NCBI GenBank assembly: GCA_031285265.1
Contig: JAITWM010000078.1
Coordinates: 1 to 32,804 of the forward strand
Direction: 5' to 3'
Source of the DNA: Lysobacteraceae bacterium
GTDB lineage: Bacteria > Pseudomonadota > Gammaproteobacteria > Xanthomonadales > Xanthomonadaceae
Length of the DNA: 32,804 nt
In this document: one piece after another, positions 1 to 8,376 of the stretch
Position numbering within the stretch: position 1 is the first letter of the stretch
Layout of the letters: each line of letters starts with the position of its first letter
Notes under the pieces: generated by a model
Told to the model about the DNA's origin: nothing
The model's input: only the letters and a program-made list of their open reading frames with translations
Database searches by the model: none
Position numbers and translations under genes: made by a program

Positions 1-2005
1 ACGCCGGCCAATTGCCATCGTGGACTTGCATGAAGCGCAAACCGCTACGGTGGCCGCCACTGGAGAACACCGCAAACGGCAGGAAGACGATCGGGTATTC
101 CAGTCCTTTGCTCTTGTGCAGTGTCCCGACTCGCACGGCCTGGGCATCGGTATCCAACCGCAAGCGATATTCGTCCGACGATGGCGGCCGCTCGCAGTGC
201 GATTCGAACCAATGCAGCAAGCCATGCAGACCGTGCTGCGAAGATGCTTGCGCTTGCAGCAGTTCGAGCAGATGCAACGCATCGGTCAACAGACGCACGC
301 CGCCACGCTCGGCCAGACGCGCTGAAGATACCTCGGTGAGAAATGGCAGCAGTGCCGGCAATGGTCCGCGCCGCTGCCACGTCGTCGCGGCGCGTTCGAA
401 ACGATCCAGCCAATGCGCCTGCCGGGCCGCGTCGTTCTCCAGTGCCGCGATTTGCGCCGCGTCCATGCCGAGCAATCGGGTGGATAGAGCCGTGTACAGC
501 CGGTCCGATCCCGGCGCAGCCAATGCACGCATCAGCCAGCGCACGTCGGTCGCGGCTTCCGATTCGAAGACATTGCCGCTGCTCTGACTTGCGGTGGCGA
601 CGCCCGCCGCCGTCAGTGCTTGGCGGACGAGATTGATCTGATCGTTCTTCCGCACCAGGACCGCAATATCGCTTGGTTGGACGCGGCGTTCCCCGGCGCG
701 GGTGCGCAAGATGCCGTGTTCGAGTATTCGCGCGATTTCCGCCGCAGTGACCGCCGCCGCCGCCGCCTGGCCGTGCTTGCCGCTCCGTTGGAATTTGTCG
801 TTGCCGCCGGAGGCCAGCCGGTGCAGCGTCAATCCGGGTGCGGACTGTCCTGCAAGCAGGAACGCGCCGTCGTCGTCGCGGGCCGCGTGAACACGATGAA
901 ACAGTATCCGGGAATCGCCGAACGGCTCGGCGCTGGATTCGAACAAGGTCTCGACGGCGCGCAATACGCTCGGGCGTGAACGGTAGTTGATTTGCAGGGA
1001 ATGCACGGCGTCCGGGGCTTCCCGCGCGATCACATACTCACGTGCGCGCAGGTATGTCGGCAGGTCGCCGCCGCGGAAACGATAGATCGCCTGCTTGGGG
1101 TCGCCAATCAAGAACAGACCGGCGGCATGCTCGATCTTCGCCTCGTGCATCCGCCGGAAAATGTCCCATTGCCGTGGATCGGTATCCTGAAACTCATCGA
1201 TCAGCAGCCAATGCCAGCGCCGGTGCAATGCCGCCGCGAACCGCGGCTGCGCACTGGCCCGCCAGGCATGTTCGATCAATTGGTCTTGCGTGCGATGCCG
1301 CCGCGCGGATAACGCTTGCTCGAATGCGCCGATGGCATCGGCGCGCAGACAGTGCAGCCAATGCGCCATGGCCGACGTCTGCGCTGATGGCAGCAATCGG
1401 CGCGAGACATCGCACAGCTTGGGCAGACTGCCGGCCAATGCCCCCGGCGTTTTCCACAATGCCGACAGCCGTTCGAACTCCTCCGCGTCCGCATGACTGC
1501 AGCGGCGCCAGAGATCGGCCGCCACATGTTGCCAAAGCTCTTCCGGGTGATCGAGCAATGGATCGTCGTTCAGATCGCCCGCCAGGAACCCGAATTCGTG
1601 CAATGCCCGCTGGCAGAATCCGTGAATGGTGAAAATGGATGCCTCGTCCAATTGCAGCAGCGCCACCTGCAATTGCGCGCGCAATTGCGCCGGCGAGCGT
1701 CCGCACTGCTGTGCTTGCTCGATGATCCGCGCGCTCTGTTCGGATTCCTCATCGCCGGGCGGGGTTCCGTCCAGCAACCGCGCCGCGCCGCGCAGCCGGC
1801 GGCGGACGCGCTCGCGCAGTTCGGCCGTCGCCGCGCGCGTGAAAGTCACCGCCAGCATGTCCGGCAACGCCGCATCCGCCTCCAACAACAACCGCAGCAT
1901 CCAGGCCGTCAGCGTGAAGGTCTTGCCGGTGCCGGCGCTGGCTTCGATCAAGCGCGATCCGGTCAGCGGCAGATCCAGTATCCAATCATGGGATGCCGAT
2001 GTCAT
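1..2005 (-). CDS. recB: RecBCD nuclease/helicase subunit RecB (5' part, runs off the window)
   Basis: RecB is the 3'-5' helicase and nuclease subunit of exonuclease V, which resects double-strand DNA ends and loads RecA. I read a continuous frame of 668 codons from ATG at 2005 to the left edge. Walker A (ASAGTGKT) is at residues 22-29 after the typical N-terminus LIEASAGTGKT. The Walker B/motif II sequence DEFQDTD begins at residue 270, and HKSKGLEYP (helicase motif V region) is at 630-638. Full RecB proteins are near 1200 residues, so the last helicase motif and the C-terminal nuclease domain lie outside the window. The start ATG overlaps the recC stop in an ATGA, so the two are translationally coupled. 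The usual partner recD is expected further left. The truncation is the window edge, not damage. Confidence 0.96.
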   Translation of the reverse strand, partial: MTSASHDWILDLPLTGSRLIEASAGTGKTFTLTAWMLRLLLEADAALPDMLAVTFTRAATAELRERVRRRLRGAARLLDGTPPGDEESEQSARIIEQAQQCGRSPAQLRAQLQVALLQLDEASIFTIHGFCQRALHEFGFLAGDLNDDPLLDHPEELWQHVAADLWRRCSHADAEEFERLSALWKTPGALAGSLPKLCDVSRRLLPSAQTSAMAHWLHCLRADAIGAFEQALSARRHRTQDQLIEHAWRASAQPRFAAALHRRWHWLLIDEFQDTDPRQWDIFRRMHEAKIEHAAGLFLIGDPKQAIYRFRGGDLPTYLRAREYVIAREAPDAVHSLQINYRSRPSVLRAVETLFESSAEPFGDSRILFHRVHAARDDDGAFLLAGQSAPGLTLHRLASGGNDKFQRSGKHGQAAAAAVTAAEIARILEHGILRTRAGERRVQPSDIAVLVRKNDQINLVRQALTAAGVATASQSSGNVFESEAATDVRWLMRALAAPGSDRLYTALSTRLLGMDAAQIAALENDAARQAHWLDRFERAATTWQRRGPLPALLPFLTEVSSARLAERGGVRLLTDALHLLELLQAQASSQHGLHGLLHWFESHCERPPSSDEYRLRLDTDAQAVRVGTLHKSKGLEYPIVFLPFAVFSSGGHRSGLRFMQVHDGNWPA

Positions 2006-5000
2006 TCCTCGCCTCCCGGTCCGGAAAAAACCCGCACCGCCAGCTGCCGGAATTCCATACCCGGCTCCGAGCCGGAATCGGCGAGCATGCCGCCGGGGCG
2101 AAACGCCAACTGGAACCAGGGATCGTAGCCATCGCCGAAGCCTTGATGATCGTCGAACGTTGCGACGGCCGCTTTCCATGCGGCTTCGCTATCGCCTTGT
2201 TTGTCCAGCGTTCGCACATACGCCCAGGCCGCATCCGCGGCGAACGGCAATGGCCGGGCTTGGCCTTGCCAGTACAGTGCCACCAGATCCTCCAGCCAAG
2301 CATGGGCGGCAATGCGGCTCATCGTCGGCAGCGGCGCAGATTCGATCTTGCCATTCTGATGCCAGAACAGCGCCGTGCGCGCCTCTTCGCCGATAGCCGC
2401 TGCCGACAGCAGATGTTCGATCAATGCCGGCAACCGGTGTTTCCCTTTCGCGTCTCCCGCCAGAAGTACGGTGCGCGGATTGGGAAAACATGCGCGGCCC
2501 TGGCCGGCATGAACACCGCCGCCTGCCGGCAGTCGATCGGTATCGATCCGAAGGCCGGCCACCGGCGATGGCACCGGAATGTTCGCAACGGCGATACCTG
2601 TTTCTTGCAGCCACTTCTGTGCGCTTTCCCGGATCGCGGCCACGATCGCGCGCGTCTGCTCGGCCATCCGGACGCCGTCGAATCCGGAATTCAGCAGTCC
2701 GCGCGCGCGCAGCGCCGGATCGTCGTCGTCGTAATCGAGCAGATGCCGGGTCAGTTGATAGCGAACCAGCGGCTGGTCGCCCAACGGTTCGCTATCGTGA
2801 TCGTCGCCCCCCGAATACGGCAGACGCAGGCCGAGCCGATCGCGCAGGAACGTGCGCGCCGGATTCCGGAGGAAAGCCTGCAATGCGGTTAGTGCGATCG
2901 TCGCGTCGTCCTGTTCTTCCATGACGATCGGTTCGGACGCGAACGGCGTCGTCGTCGATCTTCCCCCATGTCCGGACTGCCACCATTCATGGCGATAGGA
3001 AAATCGCCGCCGATCGTCTGCTCCGAACGCCTGCGGCGAAAACGGTTGCAAGGGATGTTCGATCAACCAACGTCGGCGCGCATCGGTACGCTGGTGTTCG
3101 GTGTCGCTGTCATCGCGTACGGGCGGCAGATAGGCCTGCGCCGCATCCAGTAGCTCCGATACCATCAAGGACGGCTCCAGTACCCGATCGTCGCGCGTAT
3201 CGCGGCCGCAATAACTGATGTAGAACACATCGCGCGCCGCGCTCAGCAATTGCAGGAACAGGAATCGGTCGTCCTCCCGCACGGAACGATCGCCGAGCCG
3301 CCGCGCGCCGCCGTGGATTTCGCCGATCAACCGGTTGATATCGCCCCGGGGTTCCCGGCGGGGAAATGCATCGGCATCCATCCCCAGCAGACAGATCACT
3401 CGGAACGGCACGGTACGCAACGGCACCATACCGGCAAACGTGACGCCGCCCCCGAGAAACGGTTGATGCGGCGAAGGGGCGTGCAGCAGATCTTGCAGCG
3501 CCGCCGTCACGACCGTGGCCGGTAACGGCCCGGCATCCGCCGCCTGCCGCGCGAACCGGTCCAACGCTTCCAACACGATGCGCCGCGCCTGCCGCTCGGC
3601 GTCGTCCAGCGGCGCTTCCGGCAACAGCGCCGAAAACTGCCGTGCCAGTAACGCCCCCCACTCCGGCGCTGGACGTGGCGACTGCAATTCGATGCTCAGT
3701 TCCTGCAGGCGGCGCAGTACTTTCAGCAAACGATTCAACCGCTCGCCGTCGGCGCCCTCCAGTCCGGCGGACGGTGCGATGCCGGCAACCAGAGCGCCGC
3801 TTTCTCCGGTCGCGTAACCCAGCAGCAAACGGTCCAGGCCGAAAGCGAAGCTGTATTCCCGCCAGCGGCCGAAACCGAGCCGTTCGCGCATCGCTTCGTC
3901 ATCGCCCCAGCGGATGCCGGCTTCATCGAACCACGCACCCAAGCGTTCCAGATCGGTTTCCTGTAATTCCAACGCCGTCATCACCGTCGGCACGTTCAGA
4001 AGATCCAACACATCGGAAACCGTGCGCCGCGACTGCGGCAAATCCAACAGCGACAGGAACAACCCGATCAGCGGATGTATCTGCACCTGCGGCCGGTCGG
4101 ACAACGTGAAAGGGATGAAGCGCGGATCATCGGCCTGCAAGCCATCGAATACCGCACGCACCAACGGCAGATAATCGCCGATATTCGGCGCCAGTACTGC
4201 GACATCCTCCGGGCGCAGCGTCGTGTCCGCATCGAACAGGCCGCGCAATCGGTCGTGCAGTATTTCCACTTCGCGCAAGCACGAATGGCAAACATGCACT
4301 TGCAGCGATAAATCCTCATCGCGCAGATCGGAAAGCGGATACGGCGATCTGCGCGCCAGCACATCCGATTGCAATGCATGCAGCAGGCTGTCGCGCGGCG
4401 GTTCGACGAACCGTTCTTCTTCGCGTCCGGGCTGGACCCACTCGTAAGAAAACAATTGCGCCACGAAATCACGGCCCGCGCCGCCCCAGGCTTTCAGCAG
4501 CGGATTGTCGTCCTGTGCCTGAGCCAATCGCTCGATCAACGTCTCACCGTCACGGTTGCGCAGCGATTGGCGCAACGTTTCCACATCGCCCCAGTATTCG
4601 GCGCACGGCGACGGCCGATAGAACACCAGCTCCCGATAACCCGCCACTACCGCCAATATCCGCAACACATCAGGCGACACATTGATCGTACCGAACGCAC
4701 TCAACCGTACTGGCAAGCCCGGTGGTTCGATACGGCCCGCGTGATAGCGCTGCAACCAGTCGCCGATCAGATGTGAGCGCGGCGGCGTCCGCGCCTGACG
4801 CAGGCGTCGCCACAATACGGCCTGCCAATCATCCGCCATTTCGCCTGCGTCCCACGCTTCGAGCCAGCCGCGCCGGTATGCCTGATATTTATCGAACGCC
4901 TGCGCCAGCGACTCCGCCAACCGCCATCGCACCAATGCATCGGCACCGCACAAATGATCGGATACCGCCTCCGGCAAATTCTCGACAGACAGCAGTGCGT

Positions 5001-5307
5001 AGATTCGCCAGCGCAGGTGCTCCTGGTCCCAAGGCGATTCTTCCGGCAACCCGGAATGCGCGGCTCGCAGCAGTCGCCAGACAAATTCGGAAGGCGTCAG
5101 AAATTCCAAGTTGGCCGCCACGCCCAGCCGCCGCGTCAATTCCACCTGCAACCAGCGCCGCAACGTCGGTTGCGGAATCAGCAAGGTCTCCGGCCACAGC
5201 GCATCGGCCGCAAGCGGCTCACTCAGGCGCGTGCTCAGATGCCCTGCCAGGTCGTCCAGGAAATTGCCGGAAACGAGATGGAAACCGGGTTGCGGAAGTT
5301 CATTCAT
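2002..5307 (-). CDS. recC: RecBCD subunit RecC
   Basis: RecC is the scaffold and Chi-recognition subunit of exonuclease V. It has a helicase-like fold that lost its ATPase motifs, and it splits the DNA ends. The 1101-residue product has the usual family length. Its N-terminus (FHLVSGNFLDDLAGHL) and the stretches LIPQPTLRRWLQ and LEFLTPSEFVWRLL are characteristic of RecC. No Walker A was seen, as expected. The start at 5307 is the first ATG of the frame; a second ATG four bases on is out of frame. The stop overlaps the recB start by 4 bp (ATGA), giving recC-recB order. A 927-bp gene-free region lies upstream, so the promoter should be there; I could not place it firmly. Confidence 0.97.
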   Translation of the reverse strand: MNELPQPGFHLVSGNFLDDLAGHLSTRLSEPLAADALWPETLLIPQPTLRRWLQVELTRRLGVAANLEFLTPSEFVWRLLRAAHSGLPEESPWDQEHLRWRIYALLSVENLPEAVSDHLCGADALVRWRLAESLAQAFDKYQAYRRGWLEAWDAGEMADDWQAVLWRRLRQARTPPRSHLIGDWLQRYHAGRIEPPGLPVRLSAFGTINVSPDVLRILAVVAGYRELVFYRPSPCAEYWGDVETLRQSLRNRDGETLIERLAQAQDDNPLLKAWGGAGRDFVAQLFSYEWVQPGREEERFVEPPRDSLLHALQSDVLARRSPYPLSDLRDEDLSLQVHVCHSCLREVEILHDRLRGLFDADTTLRPEDVAVLAPNIGDYLPLVRAVFDGLQADDPRFIPFTLSDRPQVQIHPLIGLFLSLLDLPQSRRTVSDVLDLLNVPTVMTALELQETDLERLGAWFDEAGIRWGDDEAMRERLGFGRWREYSFAFGLDRLLLGYATGESGALVAGIAPSAGLEGADGERLNRLLKVLRRLQELSIELQSPRPAPEWGALLARQFSALLPEAPLDDAERQARRIVLEALDRFARQAADAGPLPATVVTAALQDLLHAPSPHQPFLGGGVTFAGMVPLRTVPFRVICLLGMDADAFPRREPRGDINRLIGEIHGGARRLGDRSVREDDRFLFLQLLSAARDVFYISYCGRDTRDDRVLEPSLMVSELLDAAQAYLPPVRDDSDTEHQRTDARRRWLIEHPLQPFSPQAFGADDRRRFSYRHEWWQSGHGGRSTTTPFASEPIVMEEQDDATIALTALQAFLRNPARTFLRDRLGLRLPYSGGDDHDSEPLGDQPLVRYQLTRHLLDYDDDDPALRARGLLNSGFDGVRMAEQTRAIVAAIRESAQKWLQETGIAVANIPVPSPVAGLRIDTDRLPAGGGVHAGQGRACFPNPRTVLLAGDAKGKHRLPALIEHLLSAAAIGEEARTALFWHQNGKIESAPLPTMSRIAAHAWLEDLVALYWQGQARPLPFAADAAWAYVRTLDKQGDSEAAWKAAVATFDDHQGFGDGYDPWFQLAFRPGGMLADSGSEPGMEFRQLAVRVFSGPGGEE

Positions 5308-5684
5308 TCGTGGTTATTGTGCCGGTTTTATCCATACGCTTGGGTGATCATCCGTCACTATTTCGAATCAAACGATGGCGATGCTTTCATGCATCTCTCT
5401 GGGCGTGCGATTCTGTTTCGTTCGACGGTTTGCGTTCTCGCTGGGATCGTTCGAATTCCGGTTCTGCGCAACCACCGCACTCGGACTTCTACGTTGTAGT
5501 GCGAACCTCCGGCAACCAGCATCTCATCGTCCGGTTCGCATCGCTTGTTTATGACGAATCGAAATCCCGTTCTTTCATGCAGCCTTGCCTGCGGTACATC
5601 GCCTCGAGATGTGCGAATCCGGCCTTCTTTCGCGGAAGAGTTCGTTATTTATTTCTTTTATGCTCAACGAATTGGCAGGATGAA
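5308..5684. other. Gene-free region upstream of recC, with an AT-rich leader-like tail
   Basis: No credible gene is seen: open frames here are extensions of antisense frames over recC or lack coding character. The last part, about 5640-5672, is clearly more AT-rich than its surroundings (GTTATTTATTTCTTTTATG) and directly precedes the first degenerate CRISPR-like repeat, as a type I leader would. The recC promoter must lie at the left end, reading leftwards. Confidence 0.5.
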
Positions 5685-5915
5685 ATCGTAATCCCGCACA
5701 GATATGTGGATTGAAACCAAACTGGATTTGCATCGTAGTTTGGTTAATGCCGTCGTATCCGCCAACGGAAACGTGGATTGAAACGTCGAAAATCCGTAAT
5801 GACCGACAATAATCACGCGTCGTCTCTTCAACACGGGTGCGGTAGATTGAAACTTCAAGTAATCCTAGATATCCGTAATCAGTCGTCCTGTCATGCTGGT
5901 GCGATGGATTGAAAC
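5685..5915 (+). CRISPR. Degenerate type I-C-like CRISPR array remnant (4 diverged repeats)
   Basis: Four units of 33-35 bp lie at 5685-5717, 5752-5784, 5819-5853 and 5882-5915. Each ends in GATTGAAAC (GTGGATTGAAAC in the first two, GGTAGATTGAAAC and GATGGATTGAAAC in the others). Three begin with GTCGT; the first begins ATCGT. These are the two ends of the type I-C repeat consensus, but the central 12-14 bases that should form the hairpin differ in every copy. The intervals are 34, 34 and 28 bp; the first two match I-C spacer size. A possible fifth, weaker copy ends in CATCGATTTAAAC at 5975-5987. No cas gene is in the window. The orientation is set by the GATTGAAAC end, with an AT-rich tract just before the first unit. 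Alternative: a structured RNA or regulatory repeat derived from an array. Confidence 0.6.
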
Positions 5916-6171
5916 GGCCGGGCTCTCCGTAAACTTATGCGGATCTCAAGAAGAATCCGTGCCTGTTCGATAGCCATCGATTTAAACCCGGTTTAACTAG
6001 GACGCCTACGATATGTCGTCATTCATACCGCTCCGACGGAGCATGGGCGCCCCGGTTCCTTTATCATTGCTTTCCTTAACCGAGCCGTTTGACCTGTGCC
6101 GGAGCAGTGCAGTATTCCATCGTTAGCGGTGTTGCGAACAATGGCATACGACGATACAGGACGGGTGAGTT
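5916..6171. other. Gene-free stretch between CRISPR remnant and mla operon
   Basis: No coding frame is supported. The left part may hold one more decayed CRISPR-like repeat (around 5955-5987). The right part is presumably the upstream control region of the mla operon. Confidence 0.4.
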
Positions 6172-6177
6172 TATAAT
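6172..6177 (+). promoter_or_regulatory. Candidate -10 box (TATAAT) of the mla operon
   Basis: A perfect TATAAT is placed 58 bp before the mlaF start. No convincing -35 hexamer is found 16-18 bp upstream, so the promoter may be of a weak-35 or activator-dependent type. Transcription would start around 6184, just before the hairpin at 6193-6207. Confidence 0.35.
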
Positions 6178-6192
6178 TTCGCGGCAAAAAAC

Positions 6193-6211
6193 CGATGCAT
6201 AGCATCGTTTT
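6193..6211 (+). promoter_or_regulatory. Perfect hairpin with flanking A and T tracts in the mla leader
   Basis: CGATGC-ATA-GCATCG is a perfect 6-bp inverted repeat (6193-6207). It is followed on the plus strand by TTTT and preceded by a run of six A. Read on the minus strand it is a hairpin followed by G and six T, a good intrinsic terminator shape. That could stop antisense transcription toward the recC side. On the plus strand it would sit at the very 5' end of the mla mRNA, as an attenuator-like or stabilising stem, or as an operator. Confidence 0.4.
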
Positions 6212-6234
6212 CGTCGATTTCCTGATGAGTTCCG

Positions 6235-7023
6235 ATGACACCCTCCGTCGCCGACATTGCCGTGCAGTTGTCCGATGTCCGCCTGGATCGCGGCAGACGG
6301 ACGATCCTGCGCAATTTGTCGCTGACCGTTCCACGCGGCAGCATCACGGCGATCCTGGGTCCTTCCGGCAGCGGTAAATCGACGCTGTTATCGGCATTGA
6401 CGGGCGAACTGGTCCCGGCAACCGGCGATGTCCGCGTTTTCGGCAAGGAAATTCCGCAGACATCGCGAGCTTTGTTGGAAGCCCGTAAAAGCATCGGTGT
6501 GCTGTTACAAGGCAATGGTCTGTTGACCGATCTGACCGTCGCCGAAAACGTCGCGTTGCCGCTGCGCACGCATACCCAACTTCCGGACCCGGTATTGCGG
6601 CGATTGGTGCAAATCAAATTGAACGCCGTCGGGCTACTGAATGCCGCTGGATTGTTTCCTCGTGAATTGTCCGGCGGTATGGCGCGGCGGGTGGCGCTGG
6701 CGCGTGCGCTGGCATTGGATCCGCCGTTGATGCTGTACGACGAACCACTGACTGGCCTGGACCCGATCGCGAGCGGCGTCATCGTGAGCCTGATAGAACG
6801 CCTCAATCGTAGCCTCGGGCTGACCAGCATCATCGTCAGTCATCATGTGCATGAGACCTTGCCGATCTCCGATCATGCCGTCGTCATCGCCAATGCCGGC
6901 ATCGTTTTCTCCGGAACGCCGGCCGAACTGGAAAACAGCGCCGATCCGCTGATCCGGCAATTTTTGCACGGTGAACCGGACGGTCCGATCGCGTTCGATG
7001 CGGCAATTCAAGGAGGCGGCTGA
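6235..7023 (+). CDS. mlaF: Phospholipid ABC transporter ATP-binding protein MlaF
   Basis: Cytoplasmic ATPase of the MlaFEDB complex, which powers phospholipid transport between the inner and outer membranes to keep outer-membrane lipid asymmetry. The 262 residues show a full ABC domain: Walker A GPSGSGKST (42-50), Q-loop LLQGNG (90-95), signature LSGGMARR (145-152), Walker B LMLYDE (165-170) and H-loop SHH (202-204). The Q-loop context and the LTGLDP after Walker B fit the MlaF/Ttg2A group. The ATG at 6235 is the only ATG near the domain start in frame; the ATG at 6225 is out of frame, and no strong Shine-Dalgarno precedes 6235. It is the first gene of a six-gene operon and is followed after 2 bp by mlaE. 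Confidence 0.95.
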   Translation: MTPSVADIAVQLSDVRLDRGRRTILRNLSLTVPRGSITAILGPSGSGKSTLLSALTGELVPATGDVRVFGKEIPQTSRALLEARKSIGVLLQGNGLLTDLTVAENVALPLRTHTQLPDPVLRRLVQIKLNAVGLLNAAGLFPRELSGGMARRVALARALALDPPLMLYDEPLTGLDPIASGVIVSLIERLNRSLGLTSIIVSHHVHETLPISDHAVVIANAGIVFSGTPAELENSADPLIRQFLHGEPDGPIAFDAAIQGGG

Positions 7024-7025
7024 TC

Positions 7026-7778
7026 ATGGCGGGATTCTTCGGTTCATTGCGTGCGCTTGGCCGTGCCGGTCTGTTCGCGGTGTCGGTACTGCGCGCTTCC
7101 GTGCCGACGCGGGATTTTTTGGCCGAGCTGATCAAGGAAATCTATAAAATCGGTGCGCGGTCGTTGCCGATCATTGCCGTCGGCGGCGGGTTCGTTGGTT
7201 TGGTGTTGACCTTGCAGGGATACCGGGTGCTGTCGATTTTCGGTGCGACCGATGCGTTATCGATGTCTCTGGGCGTCGCGTTGTATCGCGAACTGGCGCC
7301 TGTGCTGACGGCATTGCTGTTCATTGGCCGCGCTGGCTCGTCGATCGCGGCCGAGCTGGGACTGATGCGCGCCACCGATCAGATCAAAGCTCTGGAGTTG
7401 ATGGGGATCGATCCATTGGCCAAAGCCGTGGCGCCCAGGTTCTGGGCAGCGGTGCTTACCGTTCCTCTATTGACCGCCGTGTTTTGCAGTTTGGCCATCG
7501 CGGGCGGTTATTTCGAAGCAGTGCATGTCATCGGTCAGGATAACGGCGTATTCTGGTCGACATTGCGCAGCAACGTCGATGTCCACGACGATTTCAGAGT
7601 GGCCTTCTTGAAAGCGATCGTTTTCGGCGCAGTCAGCGCACTGGTGGCGGCTTATGTGGGTTTCCATTCAGAACCGACCATCGAGGGTACATCGATCGCG
7701 ACCACGCGCGCCGTGGTCAACGCTTCGCTGTTGGTGTTGATGCTCAACTTCGTTATGTCGGCATTGTGGTTCCAATGA
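7026..7778 (+). CDS. mlaE: Phospholipid ABC transporter permease MlaE
   Basis: Inner-membrane permease of the Mla transporter. The 250-residue product has the usual MlaE/YrbE length. It carries family stretches: PIIAVGGGFVGLVLTLQGY, then YRELAPVLTALLFIGRAGSSIAAELG, then KALELMGIDPLAKAVAPRFWA, the coupling helix region that contacts MlaF. There are several hydrophobic segments, the last ending the protein (LLVLMLNFVMSALWF). A strong ribosome-binding site (AAGGAGG) lies at the end of mlaF, ahead of the ATG at 7026. Confidence 0.96.
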   Translation: MAGFFGSLRALGRAGLFAVSVLRASVPTRDFLAELIKEIYKIGARSLPIIAVGGGFVGLVLTLQGYRVLSIFGATDALSMSLGVALYRELAPVLTALLFIGRAGSSIAAELGLMRATDQIKALELMGIDPLAKAVAPRFWAAVLTVPLLTAVFCSLAIAGGYFEAVHVIGQDNGVFWSTLRSNVDVHDDFRVAFLKAIVFGAVSALVAAYVGFHSEPTIEGTSIATTRAVVNASLLVLMLNFVMSALWFQ

Positions 7779-7797
7779 TTATGCAAGGTAAATGACC

Positions 7798-8376
7798 ATG
7801 GCCATCCGTGGACCCCGTCTCGAATTTTCCGTCGGCATTTTTCTGTTGCTGACTTTGGCATCGTTATTGGTGCTGGCTTTCGCCTCCACCAATCGTGACT
7901 TCAGTTTCTCTCGCCACGGAAGCTACGATCTGATCGCGCGCTTCGGCGATGTCGGTCAGCTCAAGCCTCAGGCACAGGTCAAGATCAGTGGCGTCACGAT
8001 CGGCCAGGTCGCTTCGATTCGGCTCGATCCGGTCAAGTACGATTCCATCGTCACGCTGGAAATCAACAATCAATATCGCGACCTGCCCGCGGATACTTCG
8101 GCGGGAATTTTCACCAGCGGATTGCTGGGCAACAACTATATTGGACTCAGGCCCGGCGGCGATCCCGACGTGTTGTGCCCGGGAGATCCCGCCACCGCCA
8201 AGCCCAACAACGCCGAGACGACCGGCGTATGCGCCGGCAATGAAATCGTTTACGTGCAGGATTCGGTCGATCTGATCCAATTGGTAGGCAAATACATGTT
8301 CAGTGGCGGCGGCAAGCCGCCCGAATTCGATGGTGCGAACGACGCATCGTCGTCCACAACGGAACCACACCAATGA
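7798..8376 (+). CDS. mlaD: Outer-membrane lipid asymmetry protein MlaD (MCE domain)
   Basis: Membrane-anchored periplasmic MCE-domain protein; MlaD forms a hexameric ring that passes lipids between the MlaFEB core and MlaC. One N-terminal transmembrane segment (about residues 10-30) is followed by the MCE domain with the typical FGDVGQLKPQAQVKISGVTIG and the hydrophobic pore loop region SGLLGNNYIGL. After the MCE core comes an insert with two cysteines (VLCPGDPA...GVCAGNE) and a low-complexity tail. I chose ATG 7798 because AAGG at 7785-7788 is well spaced for it; the in-frame ATG at 7792 is too close. The stop overlaps the mlaC start in ATGA. Confidence 0.94.
   Translation: MAIRGPRLEFSVGIFLLLTLASLLVLAFASTNRDFSFSRHGSYDLIARFGDVGQLKPQAQVKISGVTIGQVASIRLDPVKYDSIVTLEINNQYRDLPADTSAGIFTSGLLGNNYIGLRPGGDPDVLCPGDPATAKPNNAETTGVCAGNEIVYVQDSVDLIQLVGKYMFSGGGKPPEFDGANDASSSTTEPHQ

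Noticed and set aside
1-2005. recB ending without a stop could look like a truncated gene
   Set aside because: The frame is open to the first base of the window and all expected motifs so far are intact; the break is the window edge.
1993-2892. Long plus-strand open frames over recC (also 4722-5714)
   Set aside because: They lie antisense to a complete, clearly recognisable recC and have unnatural composition; they arise from GC-rich codon structure.
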